This document shows, piece after piece, positions 25,110-34,203 of a stretch of 64,000 bases of DNA (positions are counted from its first letter, which is position 1; every line of letters starts with the position of its first letter). Under the pieces are notes generated by a model. That model did no database searches. It saw nothing but the letters and a program-made list of their open reading frames with translations, and was not told where the DNA came from. Origin of the DNA: Ensifer sp. LC163 (GTDB taxonomy: Bacteria > Pseudomonadota > Alphaproteobacteria > Rhizobiales > Rhizobiaceae); the NCBI RefSeq assembly GCF_001695855.1, contig NZ_MBSS01000012.1, positions 186,001 to 250,000 on the forward strand. The letters are read 5' to 3'. The position numbers and the translations under genes were made by a program.

Positions 25110-25434
25110 CGTCTTTGCTCCTGGGAGGCTCGTTCGCTTGAACGAGGGTTTCATCAAAACTACGTCTGGCCGGATCGGTCTTTGCTGGAACGCGGTGGCC
25201 TTGCCGATGGCGTTCAGTCGATCGAGGCGGTCGGAAGAGCCTTTCGCTGCCCTTCGTTTAAACAGATGGTCCCTCACGATGAGGATGTGTAGTATCGATT
25301 GTCGGAACGCGTTGTTCATGAATTGATAACAATGGCCCCTTGAAAACCACGAACCAGACCTCCACGCGCCTGGCCGAAACAGCAGTCGCCACGCACCTCT
25401 TGCCTTCCGCCTCAAGTCCGGGCAAAAGGCCGCA
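25110..25434. promoter_or_regulatory. Divergent intergenic region, secreted-protein gene / ABC-F gene
   Basis: These 325 bp hold the ribosome-binding site of the small secreted-protein gene and the divergent promoters of that gene and of the ABC-F gene. Long frames cross it on the minus strand, but their codon use and sequence resemble no protein, so I read it as non-coding. I see no strong inverted repeat in it. Confidence 0.5.
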
Positions 25435-27324
25435 ATGATCCAGATTTCCGGCCTTTCCGCCCGCATCGCGGGCCGTCTCCTCATCGAAAACGCATCCATG
25501 ACGCTGCCGTCCGGCACGAAGGCCGGGCTTGTGGGACGAAACGGTGCCGGCAAATCGACGCTGTTCCGCATCATTACCGGTGAGTTCGCTTCGGAAGCCG
25601 GCACGATTTCGCTGCCCAAGAACGCGCGGATCGGCCAGGTTGCCCAGGAAGCGCCCGGCACCGAGGAGCCGCTGATCGAGATCGTGCTGAAGGCTGACAA
25701 GGAGCGCACGGCGCTGGTCGCCGAAGCGGAGACCGCGACCGATCCGCACCGCATAGCCGAAATCCAGACCCGGCTTGCCGATATCGGCGCCCACTCGGCG
25801 GAAGCGCGTGCCGCGAGCATTCTCGCCGGTCTCGGTTTCGATCACGAAGCTCAGCTGCGTCCGGCCTCCTCCTTCTCCGGCGGTTGGCGGATGCGGGTGG
25901 CGCTCGCAGGCGTGCTCTTTTCCGAGCCGGACCTGCTGCTGCTCGACGAGCCGACCAACTATCTCGACCTTGAAGGTACGCTCTGGCTCGAGGATTACAT
26001 TCGCCGCTATCCGCACACCGTCATCATCATCAGCCACGACCGCGACCTGCTGAACACGGCGGTCAACGCCATCGTGCATCTGGACCAGAAGAAGCTCACC
26101 TTCTATCGCGGGCCCTACGACCAGTTCGAGCGGCAGAAGGCGGAAGCCGACGAGCTGCAGATGAAGGCGAAGGCCAAGAACGACGCCGCACGCAAGCACC
26201 TTCAGAGCTTCATCGACCGCTTCAAGGCCAAGGCCACCAAGGCCCGCCAGGCGCAGAGCCGCGTGAAGGCGCTGGAGCGCATGGGCACGATCGCCGCGGT
26301 GATCGAGGATCATGTCCAGGGCTTCTCCTTCCCCGATCCGGAGAAGGAAGCCGCGTCACCGATCATCGCCGTCACCGGCGGCACCGTTGGATACGAGCCC
26401 GGCAAACCGATTCTCAAGCGCCTGAATCTGCGGATCGACACCGACGATCGCATCGCGCTGCTCGGATCGAACGGCAACGGCAAGTCGACTTTCGCCAAGT
26501 TCATTTCCGGACGGCTGGCGCCTGAATCCGGCGAACTGAAGATCGCGCCGAACCTCAAGGTCGGTTTCTTTGCGCAACACCAGCTGGACGATCTGATCCC
26601 GACGCAAAGCGCCGTCGAGCACGTGCGTCGCCGGATGCCGGAAGCGCCGGAAGCGAAGGTGCGCGCCCGCGTGGCGCAGATGGGCCTGGCGACCGAAAAG
26701 ATGGAAACGCCCGCCAAGGATCTCTCGGGCGGCGAGAAGGCGCGCCTGCTGATGGGGCTTGCCGCCTTTGACGCACCCAACCTCCTGATCCTCGACGAAC
26801 CGACCAACCATTTGGATATCGACAGCCGCAATGCGTTGATCACCGCGCTCAACGACTATTCCGGCGCCGTGATCCTGATTTCGCACGACCGCCACCTGAT
26901 CGAGGCGACTGCCGACCGGCTGTGGCTCGTGCGGGACGGAACGGTGACGAGCTACGACGGCGACCTGGAAGACTATCGAAGCCTGATCGTTGGCGGCCCG
27001 AAGGCGAAGGAAGACAAGCCGAAGGTTACCGGAGCGGACGATTCCCTGTCCAAGGCGGACCAGCGCAAGGCCAATGCGGACAAGCGCGCGTCGCTTGCCC
27101 CGTTGAGGAAAAAGATCAACGAAATCGAATCGCTGACAGGAAAACTGGAGAAAGTGATTCAGACGCTCGACACTGAACTCGCCGACCCCGCACTCTACGA
27201 AAAGTCGCCGGCGAAAGCCGCACATAAGGCCAAGGAACGCTCCGACGCGGTCGAAAAGCTTGCGCATGCCGAGGAACAATGGCTTGAGCTCTCGGCCGAA
27301 TACGAAGACGCGATGGCCAGTTGA
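25435..27324 (+). CDS. ABC-F family ATPase (ribosome-associated, YheS/Uup-like)
   Basis: The 629-residue protein contains two ABC cassettes and no membrane segment. First cassette: GRNGAGKST, signature SFSGGWRMR, Walker B LLLLDEPTNYLD. Second: GSNGNGKST, LSGGEKARL, LLILDEPTNHLD. Between them is the helical linker typical of ABC-F proteins (FERQKAEADELQMKAKAKND onward). After the second cassette comes a Lys-rich region and a C-terminal coiled coil (LRKKINEIESLTGKLEKVI). ABC-F proteins bind the ribosomal E site and act in translation control or rescue. The exact subgroup cannot be fixed by eye. GCAAAAGGCCGCA precedes the ATG. Confidence 0.92.
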   Translation: MIQISGLSARIAGRLLIENASMTLPSGTKAGLVGRNGAGKSTLFRIITGEFASEAGTISLPKNARIGQVAQEAPGTEEPLIEIVLKADKERTALVAEAETATDPHRIAEIQTRLADIGAHSAEARAASILAGLGFDHEAQLRPASSFSGGWRMRVALAGVLFSEPDLLLLDEPTNYLDLEGTLWLEDYIRRYPHTVIIISHDRDLLNTAVNAIVHLDQKKLTFYRGPYDQFERQKAEADELQMKAKAKNDAARKHLQSFIDRFKAKATKARQAQSRVKALERMGTIAAVIEDHVQGFSFPDPEKEAASPIIAVTGGTVGYEPGKPILKRLNLRIDTDDRIALLGSNGNGKSTFAKFISGRLAPESGELKIAPNLKVGFFAQHQLDDLIPTQSAVEHVRRRMPEAPEAKVRARVAQMGLATEKMETPAKDLSGGEKARLLMGLAAFDAPNLLILDEPTNHLDIDSRNALITALNDYSGAVILISHDRHLIEATADRLWLVRDGTVTSYDGDLEDYRSLIVGGPKAKEDKPKVTGADDSLSKADQRKANADKRASLAPLRKKINEIESLTGKLEKVIQTLDTELADPALYEKSPAKAAHKAKERSDAVEKLAHAEEQWLELSAEYEDAMAS

Positions 27325-27366
27325 TTCCACGCTTTCGAACTGGCCCTTCCGACAGGTGATCGCCGG

Positions 27367-28209
27367 TCAACCGAGTTCGAACGTGGTGATGCCGTAGATC
27401 CGGGCAAGCGGCAGATCGGGTGCGATGCCGCGATACATCCGCGCCGTTTCGAAAACCGGCTTCATGTTGTAGCGCTCGCACAGTGCCCGCGCCGAGACAT
27501 TCGGCTCGGGAATGTCGAGATAGACTTCCTCCCCCTTCACCGTCGCGGCCAGCTTGCGAAACACCAGGTCGGCGGTCGTCTCGCTCTCGGAAAAGAGCGG
27601 GCCGATCCTGTAGCCCTGCCGGCAGGCGCGCAGCGTGCCATAACCGGCAATCGCGCCGTCCCGAAGCAACACAATGCTTCGACGCGTCCGGCCCTGCCTC
27701 AGCCATTCGGTGAGAAAGGCATCGCGCCGGGCCGGCATGAAGCGGCGGTCGTAGTCGATCAGCATCGGCATGTGGACGGGCGCGACCTCCACCAGGTCCG
27801 TGCCCGGAGGCTCGACCACGTCGACGATGCCTCCATAGCGAATATTGGCGTGGGCGAGGACAAAGCCGGACCGGCGGTAGTTCTCCTGCTCGGCAACGAC
27901 ACCATCGAGACCGACGATGCGTTGTCCGGCCGCCGCCAGGGCCTGCTGCCACATCTGGCTGCCGATGCCCTGCCGGCGAAAATCCGGTGCCGTTATGTAG
28001 AAACCGAGAAAGGCATAGTTCTCATCATCGCGCACCAGCGAAATGGAGGCAGCCAGCTTGCCCTCGCGCTCCGTCACCCAGTATCCTTCCGGGTCCGCCG
28101 CCCAGAATGCCGCAGCATCGTCTAGCCCCGGGTTCCAGCCTTCGCGAGCCGCCCAATCGATGATGGCATCGAGCTCGTCGCGACTGGCATGACGGATTTG
28201 ATGGCGCAT
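27367..28209 (-). CDS. GNAT-family N-acetyltransferase (two-domain)
   Basis: I start at the ATG at 28209, which has GAGGAGAG just upstream, giving 280 residues. An in-frame start further upstream at 28344 lacks a good site. The first half is a GNAT domain with YAFLGFYITAPDFRRQGIGSQMWQ, whose RRQGIG binds acetyl-CoA. The second half (YDRRFMPARRDAFLTEWL to the end) is a second GNAT-like fold without a clear acetyl-CoA loop, as in the Acetyltransf_18 type. The substrate is unknown. The gene is convergent with the ABC-F gene, 42 bp apart, and divergent from the oxidoreductase gene. Confidence 0.85.
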   Translation of the reverse strand: MRHQIRHASRDELDAIIDWAAREGWNPGLDDAAAFWAADPEGYWVTEREGKLAASISLVRDDENYAFLGFYITAPDFRRQGIGSQMWQQALAAAGQRIVGLDGVVAEQENYRRSGFVLAHANIRYGGIVDVVEPPGTDLVEVAPVHMPMLIDYDRRFMPARRDAFLTEWLRQGRTRRSIVLLRDGAIAGYGTLRACRQGYRIGPLFSESETTADLVFRKLAATVKGEEVYLDIPEPNVSARALCERYNMKPVFETARMYRGIAPDLPLARIYGITTFELG

Positions 28210-28328
28210 AATCTCTCCTCGTTCTGCCGGCTTCCACGCGTGTCGCGTTTGCTGACCATGTGGATCGGCATCATGGATTGTAGAAGCTAGGGCGCAAGAG
28301 GCCGGAGAGAATGGGCCCGGTCCCGTTT

Positions 28329-28346
28329 GTTTGCCGTTCGGCAAAC
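28329..28346. promoter_or_regulatory. 18-bp inverted repeat upstream of the Gfo/Idh/MocA gene
   Basis: GTTTGCCG-tt-CGGCAAAC is a perfect palindrome of two 8-nt arms with a 2-nt centre, sited 90 bp before the ATG at 28437 and 120 bp before the divergent GNAT start. The compact centre is more like a dimeric repressor operator than a terminator. No regulator gene is adjacent. Confidence 0.5.
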
Positions 28347-28436
28347 CGGGCTCGCATCTCTTCGGCAGAGCTTGCCCGCGCCGCGCAATCTGCTACAAGA
28401 ACCGACAATAAATCATACTAATATGAGCGAAACACC

Positions 28437-29363
28437 ATGCCTCCAATTCAAATCGCGCTTGTCGGCGTCGGCAAGATCGTTCGTGACCAACACCTGCCAG
28501 CCATTGCCAAGAACGGCGACTACCGGCTGATTGCCGCTGCGAGCCGCCACGGCACCGTCGATGGCATCGATAATTTCAAGTCGATCGAGGCGATGCTGGA
28601 GGCGGTTCCCGCAATCGAGGCCGTGTCGCTGTGCATGCCGCCGCAATACCGATACGAGGCGGCGCGCACCGCCCTTGATGCCGGCAAGCACGTCTTCCTC
28701 GAAAAACCGCCCGGCGCCACGTTGAGCGAAGTCGCGGATCTGGAAGCCCTGGCTGCTTCCAAGGGGCTGTCGCTGTTTGCAAGCTGGCATTCGCGCTATG
28801 CCCCGGCCGTAGGGGCGGCGAAATCGTTTCTCGCGGCAACGACAATCCGCGATGTGAAAATCATCTGGAAGGAAGATGTGCGCCACTGGCACCCGAACCA
28901 AGAATGGATCTGGGCGGCGGGTGGCCTCGGCATCTTCGATCCTGGCATCAACGCGCTGTCGATCGTGACGCACATCTTGCCGCGGCCGCTGTTCATTACC
29001 GCAGCCACGCTGGAATTCCCGGAAAACCGCGACGCCCCGATCGCTGCCACGATCGCCTTCACCGATGCGAACAAGCTGGCCGTTTCTGCAGAGTTCGACT
29101 GGCGCCAGACCGGCAAACAGAGCTGGGACATCGTCGCTGAGACCGATGCCGGAGAAATGGTGCTTTCGGAAGGTGGTGCAAAGCTCTCGCTCGACGGCAA
29201 GATCGTGCACGAGGAGCCGGAGCAGGAATATCCGATGCTCTACAAGCGTTTCGCCGAAATCATCAGGGCCAAGACCTCGGACGTCGATCTGGCGCCGCTG
29301 CGCCACGTCGCCGATGCGTTCATGCTTGGCCGACGCAAGTTCGTCGAAGCCTTTCACGACTGA
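28437..29363 (+). CDS. Gfo/Idh/MocA oxidoreductase, galactose/arabinose 1-dehydrogenase-like
   Basis: The 308-residue protein has a Rossmann N-terminus (IALVGVGKIVRDQHLPAI) for NAD(P). EKPPGATLSEV contains the catalytic Lys of the Glu-Lys-Pro motif that marks the family. In the C-terminal substrate domain, GLGIFDPGINALSIVTHIL carries the usual Asp-x3-Asn/His pattern. This resembles the D-galactose/L-arabinose 1-dehydrogenases of Azospirillum and rhizobia, which oxidise the sugar to the lactone in a non-phosphorylating pathway. The sugar specificity is an inference, as no lactonase or dehydratase gene is next to it. An 18-bp palindrome upstream may be its operator. Confidence 0.82.
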   Translation: MPPIQIALVGVGKIVRDQHLPAIAKNGDYRLIAAASRHGTVDGIDNFKSIEAMLEAVPAIEAVSLCMPPQYRYEAARTALDAGKHVFLEKPPGATLSEVADLEALAASKGLSLFASWHSRYAPAVGAAKSFLAATTIRDVKIIWKEDVRHWHPNQEWIWAAGGLGIFDPGINALSIVTHILPRPLFITAATLEFPENRDAPIAATIAFTDANKLAVSAEFDWRQTGKQSWDIVAETDAGEMVLSEGGAKLSLDGKIVHEEPEQEYPMLYKRFAEIIRAKTSDVDLAPLRHVADAFMLGRRKFVEAFHD

Positions 29364-29376
29364 GCATTTCCGTCTT

Positions 29377-29568
29377 AAACAGAGTCATGAAAACGCTCGA
29401 TCTCTTTGATTTTACGCATTTCCTGACGGAAAACCGTTTCGCACTTTTCCTGGAAAGGCTCTATGGCATAATTCCTTAAATCGGATCCGATTTAAGGATA
29501 AAATTATGCCGGAAGTTTAAAGCGCTACAGCGTCCTTTGCGCGTCATGTTTGACGCGCGGCGCTGTAA
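29377..29568 (+). repeat. Cluster of rhizobial palindromic repeats, copy 2
   Basis: Three blocks follow each other. About 29415-29460 holds TTTCCTGACGGAAAACCGTT and CACTTTTCCTGGAAA, a motif I recognise from many rhizobial intergenic regions. GGCATAATT (29465-29473) pairs with AATTATGCC (29502-29510) around CCTTAAATCGGA/TCCGATTTAAGG, a nested palindrome. From about 29522, GCGCTACAGCGTCC and GCGCGTCATGTTTGACGCGC then CGCTGTAA form the block also seen at 14334 and 39667. The blocks appear in the same order as at 39607-39712. Confidence 0.8.
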
Positions 29569-29589
29569 GCTTCGACGCAGGACCGAGAG

Positions 29590-29620
29590 AAAAAGCCCGC
29601 GATCTTGCCGCGGGCTTTTT
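29590..29620. terminator. Bidirectional terminator between the oxidoreductase gene and holC
   Basis: AAAAAGCCCGCG (29590-29601) pairs with CGCGGGCTTTTT (29609-29620) across ATCTTGC. It is a 12-bp stem with A/T tracts on both sides in a convergent gap, so it can end the plus-strand transcript and that of holC. Confidence 0.9.
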
Positions 29621-29647
29621 CGTCATGAAGCAGTTCGGTTGCGTCGT

Positions 29648-30097
29648 TCAGGCTTTCTTTTCCCAGCGCCCGTCGCGGTTCTGTTGCCAATAGGTGAGGC
29701 TGTGGCCCTCGCCTTTCAGCCGTTTCCAGTGACCGCGGGCGGCTTCGAGCTGCTCCTGGTCGTAGCCGTCGAACATGAAGACAATCCGCTCGTAGGTCTC
29801 GACCGGTGGCGGATTGGCACCATCGATGACGAAGCGAACGGTTGCTGCGTTGTGGTTGCCGTCGTCGGCCACGAGCAGAACCGGTTGCTCGGCAGCCAGT
29901 TCACCGGCGTCGGTCCCATGCGGCAGGAAGCTTTCGTCCCGGTAAACCCAGAGATGCGTGTCGAGCGCATCGCGCCTCTCGGCATCGACCGTCTGCACCA
30001 CCACCCTCCAGCCGCGCTCGACGCTCTTGTCGAGCAGCGGCGGAAGCGCATCCTCGAGCTTCGATTCCGTCAGGTGATAGAAAAGGATCTCGGTCAT
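29648..30097 (-). CDS. holC: DNA polymerase III subunit chi
   Basis: The 149-residue protein starts MTEILFYHLTESKLEDALPPLLDKSVERGW, of which the FYHLT opening and LLDKSVERGWRVVV segment are typical of HolC. HLWVYRDESFLPHG and ERIVFMFDGYD are further conserved parts. Chi links the clamp-loader complex to single-strand binding protein. In the alphaproteobacteria holC commonly lies next to pepA, as here (41 bp apart, same strand). The protein has the family's usual length. Confidence 0.93.
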   Translation of the reverse strand: MTEILFYHLTESKLEDALPPLLDKSVERGWRVVVQTVDAERRDALDTHLWVYRDESFLPHGTDAGELAAEQPVLLVADDGNHNAATVRFVIDGANPPPVETYERIVFMFDGYDQEQLEAARGHWKRLKGEGHSLTYWQQNRDGRWEKKA

Positions 30098-30138
30098 ACC
30101 GATCTCTCCACGGCCTTCACTACGGCTCGCAATACCGC

Positions 30139-31629
30139 TCAGGACTCGTAGCTCGCGTGGACCAGCTCATCGAGAAGGCGAACGCCGAAGCCCGAGCCCC
30201 AGGACTGATTGACTTCGTCGGTCGGCGAGCCCATGGCGGTGCCGGCGACATCGAGATGCGCCCAGGGCGTATCCCCAACGAAGCGCTTCAGAAACTGCGC
30301 CGCCGTAATCGCGCCGCCATGACGTCCGCCGGTGTTTTTCATGTCGGCAAACTTGCTGTCGATCATCTTGTCGTATTCCTTGCCGAGCGGCATGCGCCAC
30401 AGACGCTCCTGCGTGGCAATGCCGGCGGCCAGCAACTGGCCGGCAAGACGGTCATCATTCGAAAACAGCCCGGCGTGATGGGTCGCAAGGGCGACCATGA
30501 TGGCGCCCGTCAGCGTCGCCAGGTCGATAATGGCCTGCGGCTTGAAGCGGTCGTTGCAATACCAGAGCGCATCGCATAGAACCAGACGTCCCTCGGCATC
30601 GGTGTTGATGACCTCGATCGTCTGTCCGGACATCGAAGTAACGATGTCGCCTGGGCGCTGCGCGCTGCCATCCGGCATGTTTTCCACGAGCCCGATGATG
30701 CCGACAACATTGACCTTGGCGTGGCGGGCAGCGAGCACGTGCATCAATCCGGTGACCGCGGCGGCGCCCCCCATGTCGCCCTTCATCTCTTCCATGCCGG
30801 CCGCGGGCTTGATCGAGATGCCGCCGCTGTCGAACACGACGCCCTTGCCGACGAAAGCAACCGGGCGACCCTTGGGCTTGCCGCCCTTCCACTGCATCAC
30901 GACCAGCCGTGGCGGACGCGTCGAGCCCTGGGCAACGCCGAGCAGCGCCCCCATTCCAAGCTTCCTCATTTCCTTTTCGGTGAGGATTTCCACCTCGACG
31001 CCGAGCTTTTCCAACTCCTTCGCCTTGGCGGCGAACTCCAGCGGACCGAGGACGTTTGCGGGTTCGTTGACCAGGTCGCGGGCGAGGAAGACGCCCTCGC
31101 CGACCGCCTGCGCTGTCGCAAAAGCCTTCTTCGCAGCAATCACCGTGCCGGTAACAATGGTAACCTTCACCGGCTTGCCCGCCGGTTTGGCATCGTCGTC
31201 CGCTTTCTTCGTCTTGTAGCCGTCGAAGCTGTAGGCGTTCATTTCCATACCGAGTGCGAAGTCGGCGGCCGCCTTGCCGGTGACGTCGAGATCGGGAACG
31301 TCGATGAAGATCGTGGCCTTGTCGGCTCCACGCAACTTCGCCGCTGTGGCACCGCCTGCCTTCAGCCAATCATGATCGGTCAAGGCATCAGCATCACCGA
31401 GGCCAAGAACAATGATCCGGTCAGCCGGCGAGCCATGCGGGGCAATGATATCGAGGGTGGAGAACGCCTTGCCGCTGAACTTCTTGACCTTCGTCGCCTT
31501 GGCCAGCACGCCTTCCGGATCGGCGACATCGGCGCCCGCTGCCTGGCCTGCGGCAGCTTTCAGGAGGACGGCGACACCACCCGCCGGGCGATGGGACTTG
31601 GCGAAGGTGAACTCAAATTTCATAGACAT
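30139..31629 (-). CDS. pepA: Leucyl aminopeptidase (M17)
   Basis: The ATG at 31629 has CCGGAG 8 nt upstream and gives 496 residues. The longer frame from 31668 has no site. The first domain is the macro-domain-like N-terminus of the M17 family. The catalytic domain carries [28 protein letters not shown], whose Lys and Asp residues bind two metals, and [10 protein letters not shown] (near residue 342), the signature of cytosol aminopeptidases. PepA removes N-terminal residues from peptides as a hexamer and, in E. coli, also binds DNA. The gene is followed by holC. It is divergent from lptF across 325 bp. Confidence 0.96.
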   Translation of the reverse strand: MSMKFEFTFAKSHRPAGGVAVLLKAAAGQAAGADVADPEGVLAKATKVKKFSGKAFSTLDIIAPHGSPADRIIVLGLGDADALTDHDWLKAGGATAAKLRGADKATIFIDVPDLDVTGKAAADFALGMEMNAYSFDGYKTKKADDDAKPAGKPVKVTIVTGTVIAAKKAFATAQAVGEGVFLARDLVNEPANVLGPLEFAAKAKELEKLGVEVEILTEKEMRKLGMGALLGVAQGSTRPPRLVVMQWKGGKPKGRPVAFVGKGVVFDSGGISIKPAAGMEEMKGDMGGAAAVTGLMHVLAARHAKVNVVGIIGLVENMPDGSAQRPGDIVTSMSGQTIEVINTDAEGRLVLCDALWYCNDRFKPQAIIDLATLTGAIMVALATHHAGLFSNDDRLAGQLLAAGIATQERLWRMPLGKEYDKMIDSKFADMKNTGGRHGGAITAAQFLKRFVGDTPWAHLDVAGTAMGSPTDEVNQSWGSGFGVRLLDELVHASYES

Positions 31630-31954
31630 TACAAAACTCCGGGCATTTCTCGGTCTTACTCGACCCACCCTGTTACCGGGCGGTTACAGTGACAAACATT
31701 CGCTGCGTCTACCACCGTCAAAGCTGTGGTCCGCACCCTTCTCGGTTTTCAACGGCTTGGCAAGATGCCCGCAGATGTTTACATGCGGTTAACCGAGGTT
31801 CTTTGCCTTAGATTATCCCAGTTGCTTTACAATTCGAGCGACGCCGGACGTAAGACGGAAGCTCGGTTCCCGCCGATGGCGGCGGCAGAAACAGGCGTTT
31901 CGATGCAGCGGTGCGGCACAGAAACATGAGCAGGGATTTGGACCGGAAACGGAC
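31630..31954. promoter_or_regulatory. Divergent promoter region between pepA and the lpt operon
   Basis: The 325-bp gap must hold the pepA promoter (minus) and that of the lptF-lptG-lptD-surA-pdxA-rsmA operon (plus). CTGTTACC-gggc-GGTTACAG at 31670-31689, 40 bp before pepA, is an inverted repeat with one mismatch and a possible operator. No other strong structure or coding frame is seen. Confidence 0.5.
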
Positions 31955-33124
31955 ATGAAGCTGATCGAACGCTACATTTTCCGGCGTGCCATGACCATGT
32001 TCCTCGCGACACTTTTGCCGTTGCTCGGCATCGTGTGGACGACGCAGGCCCTTACCAACGTCAATCTGGTTACCGATAGCGGGCAATCCGTCTTTGCCTT
32101 CCTCAAGCTGGCAACGCTCATTCTGCCTTCGGTCGTACCGATCATTCTGCCTTTCGCCTTGGTGATCGGCGTGACCCAGACGCTGACGACGATGAATACC
32201 GATTCGGAGCTGACGGTGCTGAATGCCGCCGGAAGCTCGCGCACGACGATCATCCGGCCGATCATCTATCTCGCCGTCGGCCTTAGCGTCCTCTCCTTCG
32301 TGGTCGACAATTTCGTCGAGCCCTATTCGCGCGTCGCCGTGCGCAAGATGCTGGCAACGGCCAATGCAGACCTGCTTTCCTCGGTCGTCCAGGAGAACGC
32401 TTTCCGCAAGATCACCGACGGCCTCTATGTCCAGGTTGGCGGCCGGCGCGGCGGCGGCGTGCTTCAGGGGATCTTCGTTGCCGATTCGCGCAACCCGGCT
32501 TTCGAGCTCGTTTACTATGCGCGCGAAGGTGCGGTGGACGAGAAGAGCTCGGCGCTGGTGATGAAGGACGGCGAAGTCCAGCGCAAACTGCCGGACGGCG
32601 GCGTATCGATCATCAAGTTCGATTCCTATGCCTTCGATCTGACCGACATGACGAAGACGACGCGCGAAGCGACGATCCGCGCCAAGGATCGCGACCTTCC
32701 CAATCTTTTCAACCCGGACCCCAATGATCCGGTCTATCAGGGCAACCCACTTGCCTTCACCGCCGAACTGCACCGCCGCCTGACGGAATGGACGTTCCCG
32801 CTGCTGTTCGGCCTCATCGCGCTTGTCTTCTGCAGCGATGCACGCTCACACCGCGAGGCGCGCGTCCATCCGATGGTCAGTGCGCTCGGTTCTGCGCTGG
32901 TCATTCGGTGGATGACTTTCTATGCGGGCAACAGCGCCGAAGATTCAGTCTGGTTCGTTCCGCTGATGTATATCGTGCCCCTTGCGACCGGCGCACTGGC
33001 CATTCACCAGCTCGTCAGCAACCGGCGCCTCGACATTCCGATGACCTGGCAGGAGAAACTGTCCGAGCTGATGGTACGCCTTCGCCTCGTTCGCCCCGCA
33101 TCTGACGGGAGCAACGCATCGTGA
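31955..33124 (+). CDS. lptF: LPS export system permease LptF
   Basis: The 389-residue protein starts MKLIERYIFRRAMTMF, a typical LptF/LptG first helix, and has six transmembrane segments: three N-terminal and three C-terminal. A periplasmic jellyroll-type domain lies between them (residues about 120-270). With LptG and the ATPase LptB it forms the inner-membrane complex that extracts LPS and hands it to LptC/LptA. The lptG start overlaps its stop by 4 nt, so the stoichiometry is coupled. lptB and lptC are not in the window. Confidence 0.95.
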   Translation: MKLIERYIFRRAMTMFLATLLPLLGIVWTTQALTNVNLVTDSGQSVFAFLKLATLILPSVVPIILPFALVIGVTQTLTTMNTDSELTVLNAAGSSRTTIIRPIIYLAVGLSVLSFVVDNFVEPYSRVAVRKMLATANADLLSSVVQENAFRKITDGLYVQVGGRRGGGVLQGIFVADSRNPAFELVYYAREGAVDEKSSALVMKDGEVQRKLPDGGVSIIKFDSYAFDLTDMTKTTREATIRAKDRDLPNLFNPDPNDPVYQGNPLAFTAELHRRLTEWTFPLLFGLIALVFCSDARSHREARVHPMVSALGSALVIRWMTFYAGNSAEDSVWFVPLMYIVPLATGALAIHQLVSNRRLDIPMTWQEKLSELMVRLRLVRPASDGSNAS

Positions 33125-34203
33125 TCTTCACTACGCTCGGCCGCTACTTCCTGACCCGCTACGCCGTCACAACCTTCTGGTTTCTGGTCGGAATTTTTTC
33201 GCTCGTCTTCATCATCGACTTCAGCGAGCAGGCGAGCCGCCTGTCCAGCCTTCCGCGTTATTCGATCACCGGCGCGTTGCTGATCAGCGCGTTCCGGATC
33301 CCGACCATCCTGCAGCAGACGGTGCCCTTCGTCGCGCTCTTCTCGGCGATGGCGGCCCTGATCTCGCTCAACCGGCGCTACGAGTTGGTGGTCACCCGGG
33401 CCGCGGGCATTTCGGTGTGGCAATTCCTGCGCCCGTTCGTCCTCGGCGCCTTCCTGTTCGGTGTACTCGCCGTACTCGCGCTCAACCCGCTCGCAGCCTG
33501 GGGTGCGAAGAAGGAAGAGGCCCTGCTTGCTGCCCTGGGTTCATCGCGCACCTCGGATGCCGGCTCGATCCCGTGGCTGCGACAGATCTATCAGGGCACC
33601 GATACGATCATCGGCGCGCGCTCGGTTCAGGACGGCGGCACCACGCTTCTGAACGTCACCGTCATCCACTTCGATCCACAGGGTTCGATCATTCTGAGAC
33701 AGGATGCGGCCTCGGCGAAACTCGAAGATGGTTACTGGCTTCTTAACGACGTCACGGAAACGAGCAGTGGACAGCTGCCTCGCCGTCTGCAAACGGCACA
33801 ACTGCGCACCAATCTGAAGCCTGAGTTTGTTCAGGAAAGGCTTGCAAAGGCTGATTCCATTCAGTTTTTTGACCTCCCGCGGAAGATCGAAGTGGCGCGC
33901 TCCTTTGGCTTTTCCACCAACGGCATGGAAACCCAATTCCACTCACTGTTGTCACTACCGCTGCTACTTGTCGCCATGACGCTGATCGCCGCGTGCGTGT
34001 CGCTGAAATTTAGCCGGTTCAACCAATCGCGCTCGGTAATTCTCGGTGGAATCCTATCGGGCTTCGTGCTTTATGTCGTCACCGTGCTTGTCAAAGCATT
34101 CGGGAGCAGCGGTATTGTGCCTCCTTTCGTTGCAGCCTGGTTGCCAGTTGTTGTAGCGATGGCGCTGGGCTCGACGATTCTTTTAAATCAGGAGGATGGC
34201 TAG
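33121..34203 (+). CDS. lptG: LPS export system permease LptG
   Basis: The 360-residue product starts at a GTG (GTGATCTTC) overlapping the lptF stop. It has LptG layout: RYFLTRYAVTTFWFLVGIFSL first helix, TVPFVALFSAMAALISLNRRYELVVTRAAGIS coupling region with the Arg/Glu loop contacting LptB, a periplasmic domain, and three C-terminal helices ending LPVVVAMALGSTILL. It partners LptF in LPS extraction from the inner membrane. The lptD GTG overlaps its stop by 1 nt, so lptF, lptG and lptD are translationally linked. Confidence 0.95.
   Translation: MIFTTLGRYFLTRYAVTTFWFLVGIFSLVFIIDFSEQASRLSSLPRYSITGALLISAFRIPTILQQTVPFVALFSAMAALISLNRRYELVVTRAAGISVWQFLRPFVLGAFLFGVLAVLALNPLAAWGAKKEEALLAALGSSRTSDAGSIPWLRQIYQGTDTIIGARSVQDGGTTLLNVTVIHFDPQGSIILRQDAASAKLEDGYWLLNDVTETSSGQLPRRLQTAQLRTNLKPEFVQERLAKADSIQFFDLPRKIEVARSFGFSTNGMETQFHSLLSLPLLLVAMTLIAACVSLKFSRFNQSRSVILGGILSGFVLYVVTVLVKAFGSSGIVPPFVAAWLPVVVAMALGSTILLNQEDG

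Noticed and set aside
24822-25820. 332-codon form of the small secreted protein gene
   Set aside because: The part upstream of 25109 overlaps the start of the ABC-F gene antisense, while the ATG at 25109 has AGGAG and a signal peptide directly after it.
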